From JALZAI01 sp038212215 (lineage in GTDB: Bacteria; Actinomycetota; Actinomycetes; Mycobacteriales; Jatrophihabitantaceae), in NCBI GenBank assembly GCA_038212215.1, contig JBBQUT010000025.1, positions 10,437 to 74,436 on the forward strand: 64,000 nt of DNA, in the 5' to 3' direction. Shown piece after piece: positions 1 through 8,520 of this stretch. Numbering within the stretch: position 1 is the stretch's first letter; each line of letters begins with the position of its first letter. A program made the position numbers and the translations under genes. The notes under the pieces are model-generated. The model searched no databases. It had not been told where the DNA came from and saw only the letters and a list, made by a program, of their open reading frames with translations.

Positions 1-407
1 GCTCCGGCAAGCGATGGGTTGCGCATCGCGCCGGTGACGACGATCGGCGCGTCACCCCGCCAGAGCAGGTCGAACAGGTACGCCGTCTCTTCGAGCGTGT
101 CGGTGCCTTGAACCACGACGACGCCGTCAGTATTGGCGCGCTCGGCGACGTCGAGCAGCTCGAGCAGATCGGCGAAGCAGAGATCGGCGCTCGGCAGCTT
201 GCGGAAGTCGCGCAGGTCCAGGGTGACGCCCAGCGCTGCGAGGCCAGGGATGGCGTCGACCAGCTCGCGCGGGCCGAGACGCGACACGGCGCCGCCGCTG
301 TGAGCGTCTTCGCTGTGAGTGTCTCCGCTTGCGGCAGTACCGCCGACCGGAGTCATGCTGATGGTGCCACCGAGGAAGAACACGCTGACGGTAGCGGTGG
401 TGCTCAC
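1..407 (-). CDS. L-asparaginase family protein (C-terminal part outside window)
   Basis: This is the N-terminal 135 residues of an asparaginase/glutaminase-family amidohydrolase, which would hydrolyse L-asparagine to aspartate and ammonia. The start is a GTG at 407. The first family signature, GGTIS, lies near residues 13-17 with the nucleophile threonine in it. The second block, GTDTLEETAYL, lies near residue 105 and carries the usual T-D pair. About 20 residues after the first block are a Ser/His/Gly-rich insert (GDTHSEDAHSGG) that is unusual in this loop. The gene starts 26 nt after the stop of the NlpC/P60 gene on the same strand, so the two may be co-transcribed. The C-terminus is cut by the window edge, so asparaginase and glutaminase specificity cannot be separated. 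Confidence 0.85.
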   Translation of the reverse strand, partial: MSTTATVSVFFLGGTISMTPVGGTAASGDTHSEDAHSGGAVSRLGPRELVDAIPGLAALGVTLDLRDFRKLPSADLCFADLLELLDVAERANTDGVVVVQGTDTLEETAYLFDLLWRGDAPIVVTGAMRNPSLAG

Positions 408-433
408 CGATAGGACCGTAGCCGACGAGCCGT

Positions 434-1999
<1,566 letters not shown>

Positions 2000-2312
2000 T
2001 GGATTGCCTCCCGACTTTGCGCGTGCGGTAGCGCGTGTCTGTTGCTGACACGGCGCCGTCGCGTGCACTGACGCTACGCGTGCTGCGACCGCGGAACCAG
2101 CCGAGTCTGCACACAGTTCATCGACGCTTCGCGGCGCAGCATGAACGTTCTCAGACAGTTCACGCAAGACGCGCGGATTTGCCCCGCGCGTCGCGGCGCG
2201 CGGTTCTTGACCGCCAGTGGTGTTGCGAGAATGCTCCGCGTGGGTACACAAATGCTCGTTTGAAACGCTATGCCGCGACATCTGCTCGCGTGCTCCCCCG
2301 GAGGTGGCTCAG
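2000..2312. promoter_or_regulatory. Divergent intergenic region between NlpC/P60 and symporter genes
   Basis: About 310 nt separate two divergent genes. I see no convincing coding sequence. A weak plus-strand promoter-like pair is TTGACC at 2207-2212 and AATGCT at 2230-2235, 17 nt apart; the -10 is poor. A GC-rich inverted segment near 2170-2200 (gcgcgg / ccgcgcg) could fold. The symporter ribosome binding site GGAGG is at about 2300-2304. Confidence 0.3.
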
Positions 2313-3974
2313 GTGCTACGGCTCGACGTGAACTTCTTCGACTACGTGATCCTGGCAATCTATTTCACGCTGGTCGTGGCAATCGGGGTGATGGCACGGC
2401 GTGCGATCGCGACCAGCGAGGATTTCCTGCTGTCCGGGCGATCGTTGCCGGCGTGGGTGACCGGCTTGGCCTTCATCTCGGCGAACCTCGGGGCGATCGA
2501 GATCCTCGGCATGGCGGCCAACGGCGCACAGTATGGCCTGTCGACCGTGCACTTCTACTGGATCGGCGCGGTGCCGGCCATGGTGTTCCTCGGCATTGTG
2601 ATGATGCCCTTCTACTACGGCTCAAAAGTGCGCAGCGTTCCCGAGTTCCTGCTGCGCCGATTCAATCCGGCCACGCATCTGTTCAACGCGCTCTCCTTCG
2701 CGTTGGCTGCCGTGCTGACTGCCGGCGTCAACCTGTACGCGCTCGCGCTGGTCATCAACGCGTTGATCGGCTGGCCGATCTGGGTGTCGATCATGGTGTC
2801 AGCGGGTTTCGTGCTCGCGTACATCCTGCTCGGCGGGCTGTCCGGCGCGATCTACAACGAGGTCCTGCAGTTCTTCGTGATCATTGCCGGGCTCGTGCCG
2901 CTCGTCATCATCGGCCTGGCCGACGTCGGCGGGTGGAACGGCTTGCAGCACAAGATCAACAACTCGGCCTTCTTCAGCACCTGGTCAGGAACGAATGTCG
3001 GTCACTGGTCCAACCCGCTCGGCGACTGGATCGGCATTGTCATGGGACTCGGCTTCGTGCTGTCCTTCGGATATTGGACGACCAACTTCGCCGAGGTGCA
3101 GCGTGCACTGTCGGCGAAGGACCTCTCGGCGGCGCAGCGCACCCCGCTTATCGGCTCCTTCCCCAAGATCTTCATACCCGCCTTGACGATCATCCCCGGC
3201 CTGATCGCCGTCGCGGTCGTTCCGAAACTCGGGACTACGGGCGGCACCTACAACGACGCCATCCCGTTGCTGATGAACAAGTACCTGCCCAACGGGACGC
3301 TCGGAGTTGCGCTCGCCGGACTGCTCGCCGCGTTCATGGCCGGCATGGCCGCCAACGTGAGTTCGTTCAACACGGTGTTCACCTACGACATCTGGCAGAC
3401 CTACATCGCGAAGGGCCGACGCGACGGGTACTACCTGAGGGTCGGTCGGATCGTCACGGTCGTTGGCATCCTGATCGGCATCGGCACAGCATTCATCGCG
3501 TCCGGCTACAGCAACATCATGAACTACATCCAATTGCTGTTCAGCTACTTCAACGCGCCGCTGTTCGCCACCTTCCTCATTGCGATGTTCTGGAAGCGGA
3601 CGACGCCATGGGCCGGCGTCAGCGGGCTGGCGGCAGGCACTATCGGGGCCGGAGTCATGCACTTCTCGGCGTACGGGATCGGCTATTTCTACGTCGGCGG
3701 CGAGGTCCTCTCGCACGCCAAGATCAACGCGCAGATGGCCAATTTCTACGGTGCCATCGTAGCCTTCCTGGCCGACGCCGTCGTGACCGTCCTCGTCACC
3801 CTGGTGACTGAACCCAAGCCGGTGTCCGAGCTGGCCGGCCTGGTGTGGGGTGTCCCGGACCCGAACGCGCCCGATCCGAAGTCGGTGCCCAAACCGCAGT
3901 GGTGGGCATCGCCGAAGATCCTGGGCGGCATCTCGCTCGGGATCACCGCTGTCCTCGCGATCATCTTCATCTAG
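2313..3974 (+). CDS. Sodium:solute symporter (SSS family)
   Basis: This 553-residue inner-membrane protein is predicted to use the sodium gradient to import a small solute. It has about 13-14 hydrophobic segments along its length. The N-terminal TM (YVILAIYFTLVVAIG), followed by a charged segment and the GRSLPAWVTGLAFISANLG region, is characteristic of the SSS fold of vSGLT and PutP. The C-terminal block NYIQLLFSYFNAPLFATFL, followed by FWKR, resembles the sugar-transporting SGLT branch. The GTG start at 2313 has GGAGG 8 nt upstream; a GTG at 2329 is the alternative. A small membrane protein and a universal stress protein follow, spaced 15 nt and then overlapping, so the three are likely one operon. 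The substrate cannot be read from the sequence; sugar or polyol is a guess from the SGLT-like C-terminus. Confidence 0.88.
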   Translation: MLRLDVNFFDYVILAIYFTLVVAIGVMARRAIATSEDFLLSGRSLPAWVTGLAFISANLGAIEILGMAANGAQYGLSTVHFYWIGAVPAMVFLGIVMMPFYYGSKVRSVPEFLLRRFNPATHLFNALSFALAAVLTAGVNLYALALVINALIGWPIWVSIMVSAGFVLAYILLGGLSGAIYNEVLQFFVIIAGLVPLVIIGLADVGGWNGLQHKINNSAFFSTWSGTNVGHWSNPLGDWIGIVMGLGFVLSFGYWTTNFAEVQRALSAKDLSAAQRTPLIGSFPKIFIPALTIIPGLIAVAVVPKLGTTGGTYNDAIPLLMNKYLPNGTLGVALAGLLAAFMAGMAANVSSFNTVFTYDIWQTYIAKGRRDGYYLRVGRIVTVVGILIGIGTAFIASGYSNIMNYIQLLFSYFNAPLFATFLIAMFWKRTTPWAGVSGLAAGTIGAGVMHFSAYGIGYFYVGGEVLSHAKINAQMANFYGAIVAFLADAVVTVLVTLVTEPKPVSELAGLVWGVPDPNAPDPKSVPKPQWWASPKILGGISLGITAVLAIIFI

Positions 3975-3989
3975 GAAGAGGTAGGAATC

Positions 3990-4283
3990 ATGGCCGAGCA
4001 ACCCAGCACTGGCACCCCGGCATCTGCCGCTGCAAAGCTGTTCGACATCCGCCTTCTGATCGGGTCCTTGTTCGTGCTGTACGGGGTGATGCTGACCATC
4101 TCGGGGTTCTTCACCTCGGACAAGGAACGCGCCAAGGCGGCTGACATCAACATCAATCTCTGGCTGGGCCTCGGCATGCTCGCGTTGGGCCTGCTGTTCC
4201 TGCTGTGGCGCAAGCTCAACCCAACCAAGCTGGAAGCGAACCCGACAGACGGCCCGATGGAGGTCAGCAATGACGGCCACTGA
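3990..4283 (+). CDS. Small two-TM membrane protein, symporter-linked
   Basis: This 97-residue protein has two hydrophobic segments, LLIGSLFVLYGVMLTISGFF and LWLGLGMLALGLLFLLW, separated by a charged stretch (SDKERAKAADIN), with polar termini. I do not recognise a named family. It lies 15 nt after the symporter and its end overlaps the following universal stress gene by 14 nt, so translation is probably coupled. The tight link suggests an accessory subunit or stabiliser of the symporter, which is inference only. GGAAGAGGTAGG lies just upstream of the ATG as a ribosome binding site. Confidence 0.75.
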   Translation: MAEQPSTGTPASAAAKLFDIRLLIGSLFVLYGVMLTISGFFTSDKERAKAADININLWLGLGMLALGLLFLLWRKLNPTKLEANPTDGPMEVSNDGH

Positions 4284-4719
4284 CCTGTCAGCTGTCACGG
4301 GCGGCGTGATCGTCGTGGGCGTCGACGGCTCGGACGGCAGCCGGGACGCGCTCGCCTGGGCCGCCCAGCAAGCCCGGCTCACCGGATCCTCGCTGCGCGC
4401 GGTGGCGACCTGGCGCTGGCCCAATTACGTCACGCGGGTACCGCCCGGCGTGGACCTGCAGGCGGACACCACCAGAACCCTCACCGAGATGCTCGAGCCG
4501 ATACGCGCCGAGTACGCGGACTTGGACGTCACCGAACATGTGACCCAAGGACCCGCCGGCCCCGCCCTGCTGACGCACTCCGAAGGAGCAAAACTGCTGG
4601 TGGTGGGCGCTCGCGGGCGCGCTGCCTTCCCCGGCATGCTGCTGGGTTCGGTCGCCGAGTATTGCGTGCGCAACGGCCCCTGCCCGGTCGTCGTCGTTCG
4701 GACACTGCCGCAATCGTGA
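4270..4719 (+). CDS. Universal stress protein, ATP-binding type
   Basis: This 149-residue single UspA-domain cytoplasmic protein has an N-terminal strand and Asp (VIVVGVDGS) and a C-terminal nucleotide-binding block of the form G-x2-G-x9-G-S (GARG, then GS nine residues on). This is the ATP-binding class rather than the E. coli UspA class. It overlaps the upstream small membrane gene by 14 nt and ends the symporter operon. Usp proteins next to transporters often sense ATP/AMP and modulate transport; a regulatory role on the symporter is inferred from position only. The stop codon lies inside a three-copy tandem repeat. Confidence 0.9.
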   Translation: MTATDLSAVTGGVIVVGVDGSDGSRDALAWAAQQARLTGSSLRAVATWRWPNYVTRVPPGVDLQADTTRTLTEMLEPIRAEYADLDVTEHVTQGPAGPALLTHSEGAKLLVVGARGRAAFPGMLLGSVAEYCVRNGPCPVVVVRTLPQS

Positions 4720-4756
4720 ACACTGCCGCAATCGTGAACACTGCCGCAATCGTGAC
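4703..4756. repeat. 18-bp tandem repeat, 3 copies, spanning the usp stop codon
   Basis: The unit cactgccgcaatcgtgaa occurs at 4703-4720 and 4721-4738, with a third copy at 4739-4756 differing at the last base. The first copy holds the final codons and TGA stop of the universal stress gene. The copies therefore look like a duplicated gene end, each carrying the same in-frame TGA. Confidence 0.95.
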
Positions 4757-4759
4757 CGT

Positions 4760-4782
4760 CCCGGGCCGACTGCAGACCCGGG
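4760..4782. terminator. Possible bidirectional stem between convergent genes
   Basis: CCCGGG at 4760-4765 and CCCGGG at 4777-4782 can pair across an 11-nt loop, between the convergent usp and small acidic genes. There is no U-tract, so this is only a candidate. Confidence 0.3.
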
Positions 4783-4956
4783 TCAGCTCTGGATCTCGTC
4801 GGCGTCCGCCTGCGCGGCCTCGGTGTCGGTCGTCGTCCCGTCCGCCTCGCGTTTGAAGTAGTCGCTCTGCTCGTGCTCGCTGTCGCTCTGTTGGGCTACC
4901 TGCTTGACCATTTCCGCGTCGCTTAGACCCTCACCCGCTGCCTTCTGCTCACTCAC
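4783..4956 (-). CDS. Small acidic hypothetical protein (57 aa)
   Basis: A GTG start at 4956 with GGGAG 8 nt upstream gives a 57-residue protein that is highly polar and acidic (SDSEHEQSDY, then TTTDTEAAQADADEIQS). It has no hydrophobic segment or cysteine and is probably soluble and partly disordered. The frame is open upstream (to 5130) but that part is basic and low-quality, so the short form is preferred. I do not recognise a family. Charge composition and the good ribosome binding site support a real gene; function is unknown. Confidence 0.6.
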   Translation of the reverse strand: MSEQKAAGEGLSDAEMVKQVAQQSDSEHEQSDYFKREADGTTTDTEAAQADADEIQS

Positions 4957-5029
4957 TGACGCACTCCCATCGATTCGCTTCACTCGCGCTACTGATCTGT
5001 TCGGCCTACCCGCGACCACGGCAGCCGAA

Positions 5030-5734
5030 TCAGCCGGCCGGGCGTGAATCGCGGTCCTGCCAGGTGCAGACGCAAATCTCGTTGCCCTCGGAGTCGGCAA
5101 GGATCCAGAAGGCCCGCGCTGCCGCGTCACTCACAAGCACGCCACCGGCGTCGAGTGCCGCCTGAATCCGCCTCGGCGCCTCGTCGTGGGAGACGGTGAC
5201 GTCGAAGTGGATTCGGTTGCGCTGCGGACGCGGCTCGTCCATCTGCTGGAACCACACGGTCGGCCCCTGACCGACCGGGTCGATCACGGCGTCGTCCGGA
5301 TCCTCACCGCCGCCCTCGTCGGCGTAGCCGAGCACAGCACGCCAGAACGGCCGGATCGCAGCGACATCCATCGTGTCGATCGCGATCTCCAGGCTCTGCA
5401 CCGAGCGCCGCCGCAGCGAGCCTGTTGCGCCAGTGAGCTCCAATCCTAGCTCGGCAACCGCGTCGCCGATCTTTCCCGCGAGCACGACATCGGTCTGCGT
5501 GATCTGGCGCGTCGCGGTGCTCTGCAGGGTGAGCTCGACGCGGCCGGGCCGCAGATCCAGCCGTAGGTGCCCGTCGGCTTCAGCGCCGCAGGCCGCGACT
5601 GCTGCCTGCGCGACCTGCACCGCCTGCTGTGCGGAGCTGACATCGGCCGAGGTCGCCAGCGTGGCGAGCAGGTAGCGCCAGGGCGAGCCGTCGACCGCTG
5701 CGGACGCATCGGTTCGGCTCAGTGTTTCGCTCAT
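5030..5734 (-). CDS. Pterin-carbinolamine-dehydratase-like / VOC glyoxalase fusion
   Basis: This 234-residue two-domain protein has an N-terminal 100-110 residues resembling the 4a-hydroxytetrahydrobiopterin dehydratase (PCD) fold (WRYLL near the start, TQTDVVLAGKIGDAVAELG near the end). I do not see the canonical PCD His-His motif of active dehydratases. The C-terminal half (from about RRRSVQSLEIAIDT) is a VOC/glyoxalase-like domain with HFDV and a terminal EGNEICVC strand. Such fusions are common in actinobacteria as glyoxalase-like proteins of unknown substrate. The ATG at 5734 (MSETLSR) was chosen over the longer frame for its composition. It neighbours osmC on the same strand, 54 nt away. 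Confidence 0.75.
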   Translation of the reverse strand: MSETLSRTDASAAVDGSPWRYLLATLATSADVSSAQQAVQVAQAAVAACGAEADGHLRLDLRPGRVELTLQSTATRQITQTDVVLAGKIGDAVAELGLELTGATGSLRRRSVQSLEIAIDTMDVAAIRPFWRAVLGYADEGGGEDPDDAVIDPVGQGPTVWFQQMDEPRPQRNRIHFDVTVSHDEAPRRIQAALDAGGVLVSDAAARAFWILADSEGNEICVCTWQDRDSRPAG

Positions 5735-5788
5735 GGCTGCACTCTCACACAGCCCTCTGACAACGCCATGACGCCGCATGATCACACA

Positions 5789-6262
5789 TCAGATGCGCAC
5801 GACCGTGCTCGGCTCGTGGCGCACCGGCAGGTTGAGCGAGTTGGCGATGAAGCACGCGGCGTTGGCGTCGTGGTGCAACCGCGCTGCGAGTTCGATCTGA
5901 TCCGGATCGGTGATCGTGACCGTCGGATGCAGGGTGATGTCGGTGAACGCCCCGCCACCCTTGTCGTCCTCGGTCAGAACCGCCGTGGGGTGGTCGACGT
6001 AGGCGGTGACGATGAGATTGTTTGTCGCAGCGACGTGCAGGTAGGCGAGCATGTGACACTGCGCGGCGGCGGCGACCAGCAGTTGCTCGGGGTTCCAGCG
6101 CGAGGGGTTGCCGCGAAAGTGCGGGTCGGCCGATCCCTGGATGACCGGGTGGTGCTCGGTCTCGATGTCATTGTCGCGATCGTAGGAGCGGTAGCTCGCC
6201 GTTCCCTCACCGCGGTTCCCCGTCCAGGTGACTGTGACCTCGTAACGGTGCTCGTTATGCAT
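5789..6262 (-). CDS. OsmC/Ohr-family peroxidase
   Basis: This 157-residue OsmC-fold cytoplasmic protein is likely to reduce organic hydroperoxides with a Cys pair. The two expected cysteines are present: AAAAQCHMLAYL on the central helix and NAACFIANSLNLPV in the second half. The N-terminus (YEVTVTWTGNRGEGTASYRSY) is the usual OsmC beta-sheet. AGGAGAACGC precedes the ATG at 6262. It is divergent from the UbiA-family gene over 61 nt. The OsmC versus Ohr subclass is not certain; the NPE(Q)LL block is found in both. Confidence 0.88.
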   Translation of the reverse strand: MHNEHRYEVTVTWTGNRGEGTASYRSYDRDNDIETEHHPVIQGSADPHFRGNPSRWNPEQLLVAAAAQCHMLAYLHVAATNNLIVTAYVDHPTAVLTEDDKGGGAFTDITLHPTVTITDPDQIELAARLHHDANAACFIANSLNLPVRHEPSTVVRI

Positions 6263-6323
6263 CAGCGTTCTCCTCGTAGCGGGGTAGGTCGTAGCGTGAA
6301 AGATAACGACGAAAGGAAGTTTC

Positions 6324-7385
6324 GTGTCCACAGCAACCCCTGCCCTCGGCAATACCCCGCAGGACAAGGCCAGGCGCGGCCCGCTCGCGTGGGCCGGCGC
6401 GTTCACCGGCTTTTACCCGGCCACCGCGCACGATCTGAGCGGTCTCGACCCAGTCGCACGTTTCCTCTACGCCGCACGCAGCGTGATCCTGGTCATCTCT
6501 GCGCAAAGCGCGGTGATCGCCGGACTGCTCGCAGCCACCGACCGCCGCTTCGAAGTGGTGCCGTTCGTGCTCGTCTTCGTCGGCTACGTCGTTCTGCACG
6601 GCATCAGCAACCTGTCCAACGACTACTTCGGCTACCGCCGTGGGCATGACACAGAGGATTCGCCGAGGCGGCGTTACACGTTGCACCCGGTCGCGAGTGG
6701 CGCTTTCACGATGCGCTTTCTCGCCACCGGTCTCGCGGTACTGGCCGCGGTGGCCGCCGCGATCGGGATTTATTTCATCGCACTGCGCGGCTGGGACGCG
6801 CTCTGGTTGACCGTTGTCGGCGGTGTGCTGCTCTACGCCTACGACGCCGCGCCGCGCGCGCTCAAGGAACTCGGGCTCGGCGAGGTCGCCGCGTTCGCGG
6901 TGTGGGGGCCGCTGATGATCGGCGGCGGTTACTACGTGATCACCGGGCGCTGGTCCGCGGACGCGTTCGTGGCCTCGGTGCCCTACGGCCTGGGCGTCGC
7001 GTCGATCCTGGTCGGCAAGCACATCGACCAGCGCTCGTTCGACATCTCCCAGAAGCAGCACACGGTCGCGGTGTTGCTCGGCGAGCGTGGCGCGCGTTTG
7101 CTCAACCGCGCGGTCCTGGTGTTGATGTACGTGCTCACCGCGGTGGCGGTCGCGCTCGGCGCCCTGTCGCCGTTGCTGGCCGTAGTGCTGTTCGCGCTGC
7201 CGCGGGCGCTGAGGGCGCTGCGAGTGATGTCCTCGGCCGCCCCGGCTGAGCCGCCGGCGGGATACGTCGGCTGGCCGCTCTGGTACCACCGGGTGTGCCT
7301 CGTCCACAATCGTGCCTTTGGTTGGCTGTTCATTCTCGGCGTCGCCGCCGGAGCAATCTGGCCGGCGTTGCGGGTTGGCAGCTGA
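6324..7385 (+). CDS. UbiA-superfamily prenyltransferase (MenA-like)
   Basis: This 353-residue membrane protein has 8-9 TM segments and would attach an isoprenoid chain to an aromatic acceptor. The first Asp-rich motif reads NDYFGYRRGHD, where MenA-type enzymes have NDYFDYxxGxD, so one Asp is a Gly. The second region (KHIDQRSFDISQKQHTVAVLLG) keeps two Asp residues and the VxLG turn of MenA. The GTG start at 6324 follows GAAAGGAAG. There are no menaquinone genes beside it, so it may act on a different acceptor or be a divergent family member. The altered motif means activity should not be assumed. Confidence 0.75.
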   Translation: MSTATPALGNTPQDKARRGPLAWAGAFTGFYPATAHDLSGLDPVARFLYAARSVILVISAQSAVIAGLLAATDRRFEVVPFVLVFVGYVVLHGISNLSNDYFGYRRGHDTEDSPRRRYTLHPVASGAFTMRFLATGLAVLAAVAAAIGIYFIALRGWDALWLTVVGGVLLYAYDAAPRALKELGLGEVAAFAVWGPLMIGGGYYVITGRWSADAFVASVPYGLGVASILVGKHIDQRSFDISQKQHTVAVLLGERGARLLNRAVLVLMYVLTAVAVALGALSPLLAVVLFALPRALRALRVMSSAAPAEPPAGYVGWPLWYHRVCLVHNRAFGWLFILGVAAGAIWPALRVGS

Positions 7386-7405
7386 TCACGGCCGGTTCTG
7401 CTGCT

Positions 7406-7606
7406 TCAACCGGCCTCGTCGAGCGTTGCCTCCAGGTGCGCGACGACGTGCAGTTGTCGCGCGGCATCCATCGCAGCCCGCTTGTCCGGCGGTTCGTTGC
7501 GCACCGTCGACTCGAGCTGTTCGCGCAGCAGTTCCAGCCCTTCGCGCAGGGCGTCGAGTTCCGCCGCACTCACCCGCACAGCCACCTCGCGCTTGGTATC
7601 GACCAC
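7406..7606 (-). CDS. Small helical hypothetical protein (66 aa)
   Basis: A GTG start at 7606 gives 66 residues: a short N-terminal strand (KREVAVRVSA) followed by charged amphipathic helices (ELDALREGLELLREQLE, then KRAAMDAARQLHVVAHLEATLDEAG). No ribosome binding site of good quality is seen. Composition is protein-like and unlike the overlapping frames. It lies between the convergent UbiA gene and kdpC. I do not recognise the family; a small dimeric helical protein is likely. Confidence 0.55.
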   Translation of the reverse strand: MVDTKREVAVRVSAAELDALREGLELLREQLESTVRNEPPDKRAAMDAARQLHVVAHLEATLDEAG

Positions 7607-7653
7607 GCCCCAAGTGTCGCAAGTCAGTCCCGTTTCGCGAAAGACGGCACGCC

Positions 7654-8514
7654 TCAGGATCGATATGGATAGCGGTGGTCGAGTGCGAGATTCAGCTCGA
7701 CGACGTTGACCCGTGCCTCGCCGAGGAAGCCGAGACCGCGGCCGTGCTGGTGTGCCCGCACCAAGGCATCGACCTGGGCCACGCTGATGCCGCGGGTGCC
7801 GGCGACGACCTTTTCCTGGAGCGCGGCGTACGCCGGGCTGATGTCCGGGTCCAGACCCGAGCCGGACGAGGTGACCGCGTCGGCCGGTACCGCCGGGTTG
7901 CGCGGGGCGCTGCCCCGGATCGGCACTAGCTGCCCCCGCGAGTAGTCCTGCCCGGCTCGCCCGCACTGCACTGTGACGCCGCGATAGCTGCGCAAGAACG
8001 GCGTCGCCGGGCAGGCTTGGTTCAGGCTCACTGCCCGGGTGACCGGGCCACCGTAGCCAGGGCCACGGTGGAACACGGCGAGCACCGAGCCGACGCCGTC
8101 CGCAGTGCAGAAGGGTCGCGACCCGTCGACGCCGAAGGTCTTGCCGATCGCGTGGCTGCGGGCGCAGACCTGGGTGAGCAGGCTCGGCGCGCCCACCTTG
8201 TCGACGATCGACTCAGGCCCCAGATTGCTGGCACCGGACGCGGCCGGGTCGTAGTTACTGACAGCGGGGCGGGTCTGGAAGTACTGCGGCAGTGGGGCGC
8301 CGGCCTTGTCGGTGAAGCTCTGCCCGAGTAGCGACGACCCGACAGTGCTCTGGTTGCTGGTCAGCAGCGAACCGTCGGCGCGGCCGGACAGTCCGGGCAC
8401 CTGGGCAACGAGCGTGACCACGAGGGGGTAGCCCACGCCCAGCAGGACGCTCAGCGCGACGAGCAGGCGGAGGGCGGCAAGACCCTGCCGAAGGTAACTG
8501 GTGAGAGTACGCAC
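7654..8514 (-). CDS. kdpC: Potassium-transporting ATPase subunit C
   Basis: KdpC is the single-TM subunit that stabilises KdpA-KdpB and raises ATP affinity in the high-affinity K+ pump. An N-terminal TM (LRLLVALSVLLGVGYPLVVTLV) is followed by conserved blocks FTD, YFQTRP, YDP, ASNLGPES, and a C-terminal SGSGLDPDISPAYA motif. The protein is 286 residues against about 190 in E. coli. The extra 85 or so residues lie between the NLGPES and SGSGLDP blocks (about 105-205) and hold four cysteines (117, 136, 168, 184). The gene follows kdpB by 6 nt and ends the operon. Regulation is expected through the divergent kdpDE. Confidence 0.95.
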   Translation of the reverse strand: MRTLTSYLRQGLAALRLLVALSVLLGVGYPLVVTLVAQVPGLSGRADGSLLTSNQSTVGSSLLGQSFTDKAGAPLPQYFQTRPAVSNYDPAASGASNLGPESIVDKVGAPSLLTQVCARSHAIGKTFGVDGSRPFCTADGVGSVLAVFHRGPGYGGPVTRAVSLNQACPATPFLRSYRGVTVQCGRAGQDYSRGQLVPIRGSAPRNPAVPADAVTSSGSGLDPDISPAYAALQEKVVAGTRGISVAQVDALVRAHQHGRGLGFLGEARVNVVELNLALDHRYPYRS

Positions 8515-8520
8515 GATTGA

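Noticed and set aside
2985..4424. A 479-residue minus-strand open frame
   Set aside because: It is antisense to the symporter operon and has no recognisable motif.
4703..4756. CRISPR-like array
   Set aside because: The three 18-bp units are directly adjacent with no spacers. The same is true for the other tandem repeats, and no cas gene is present.
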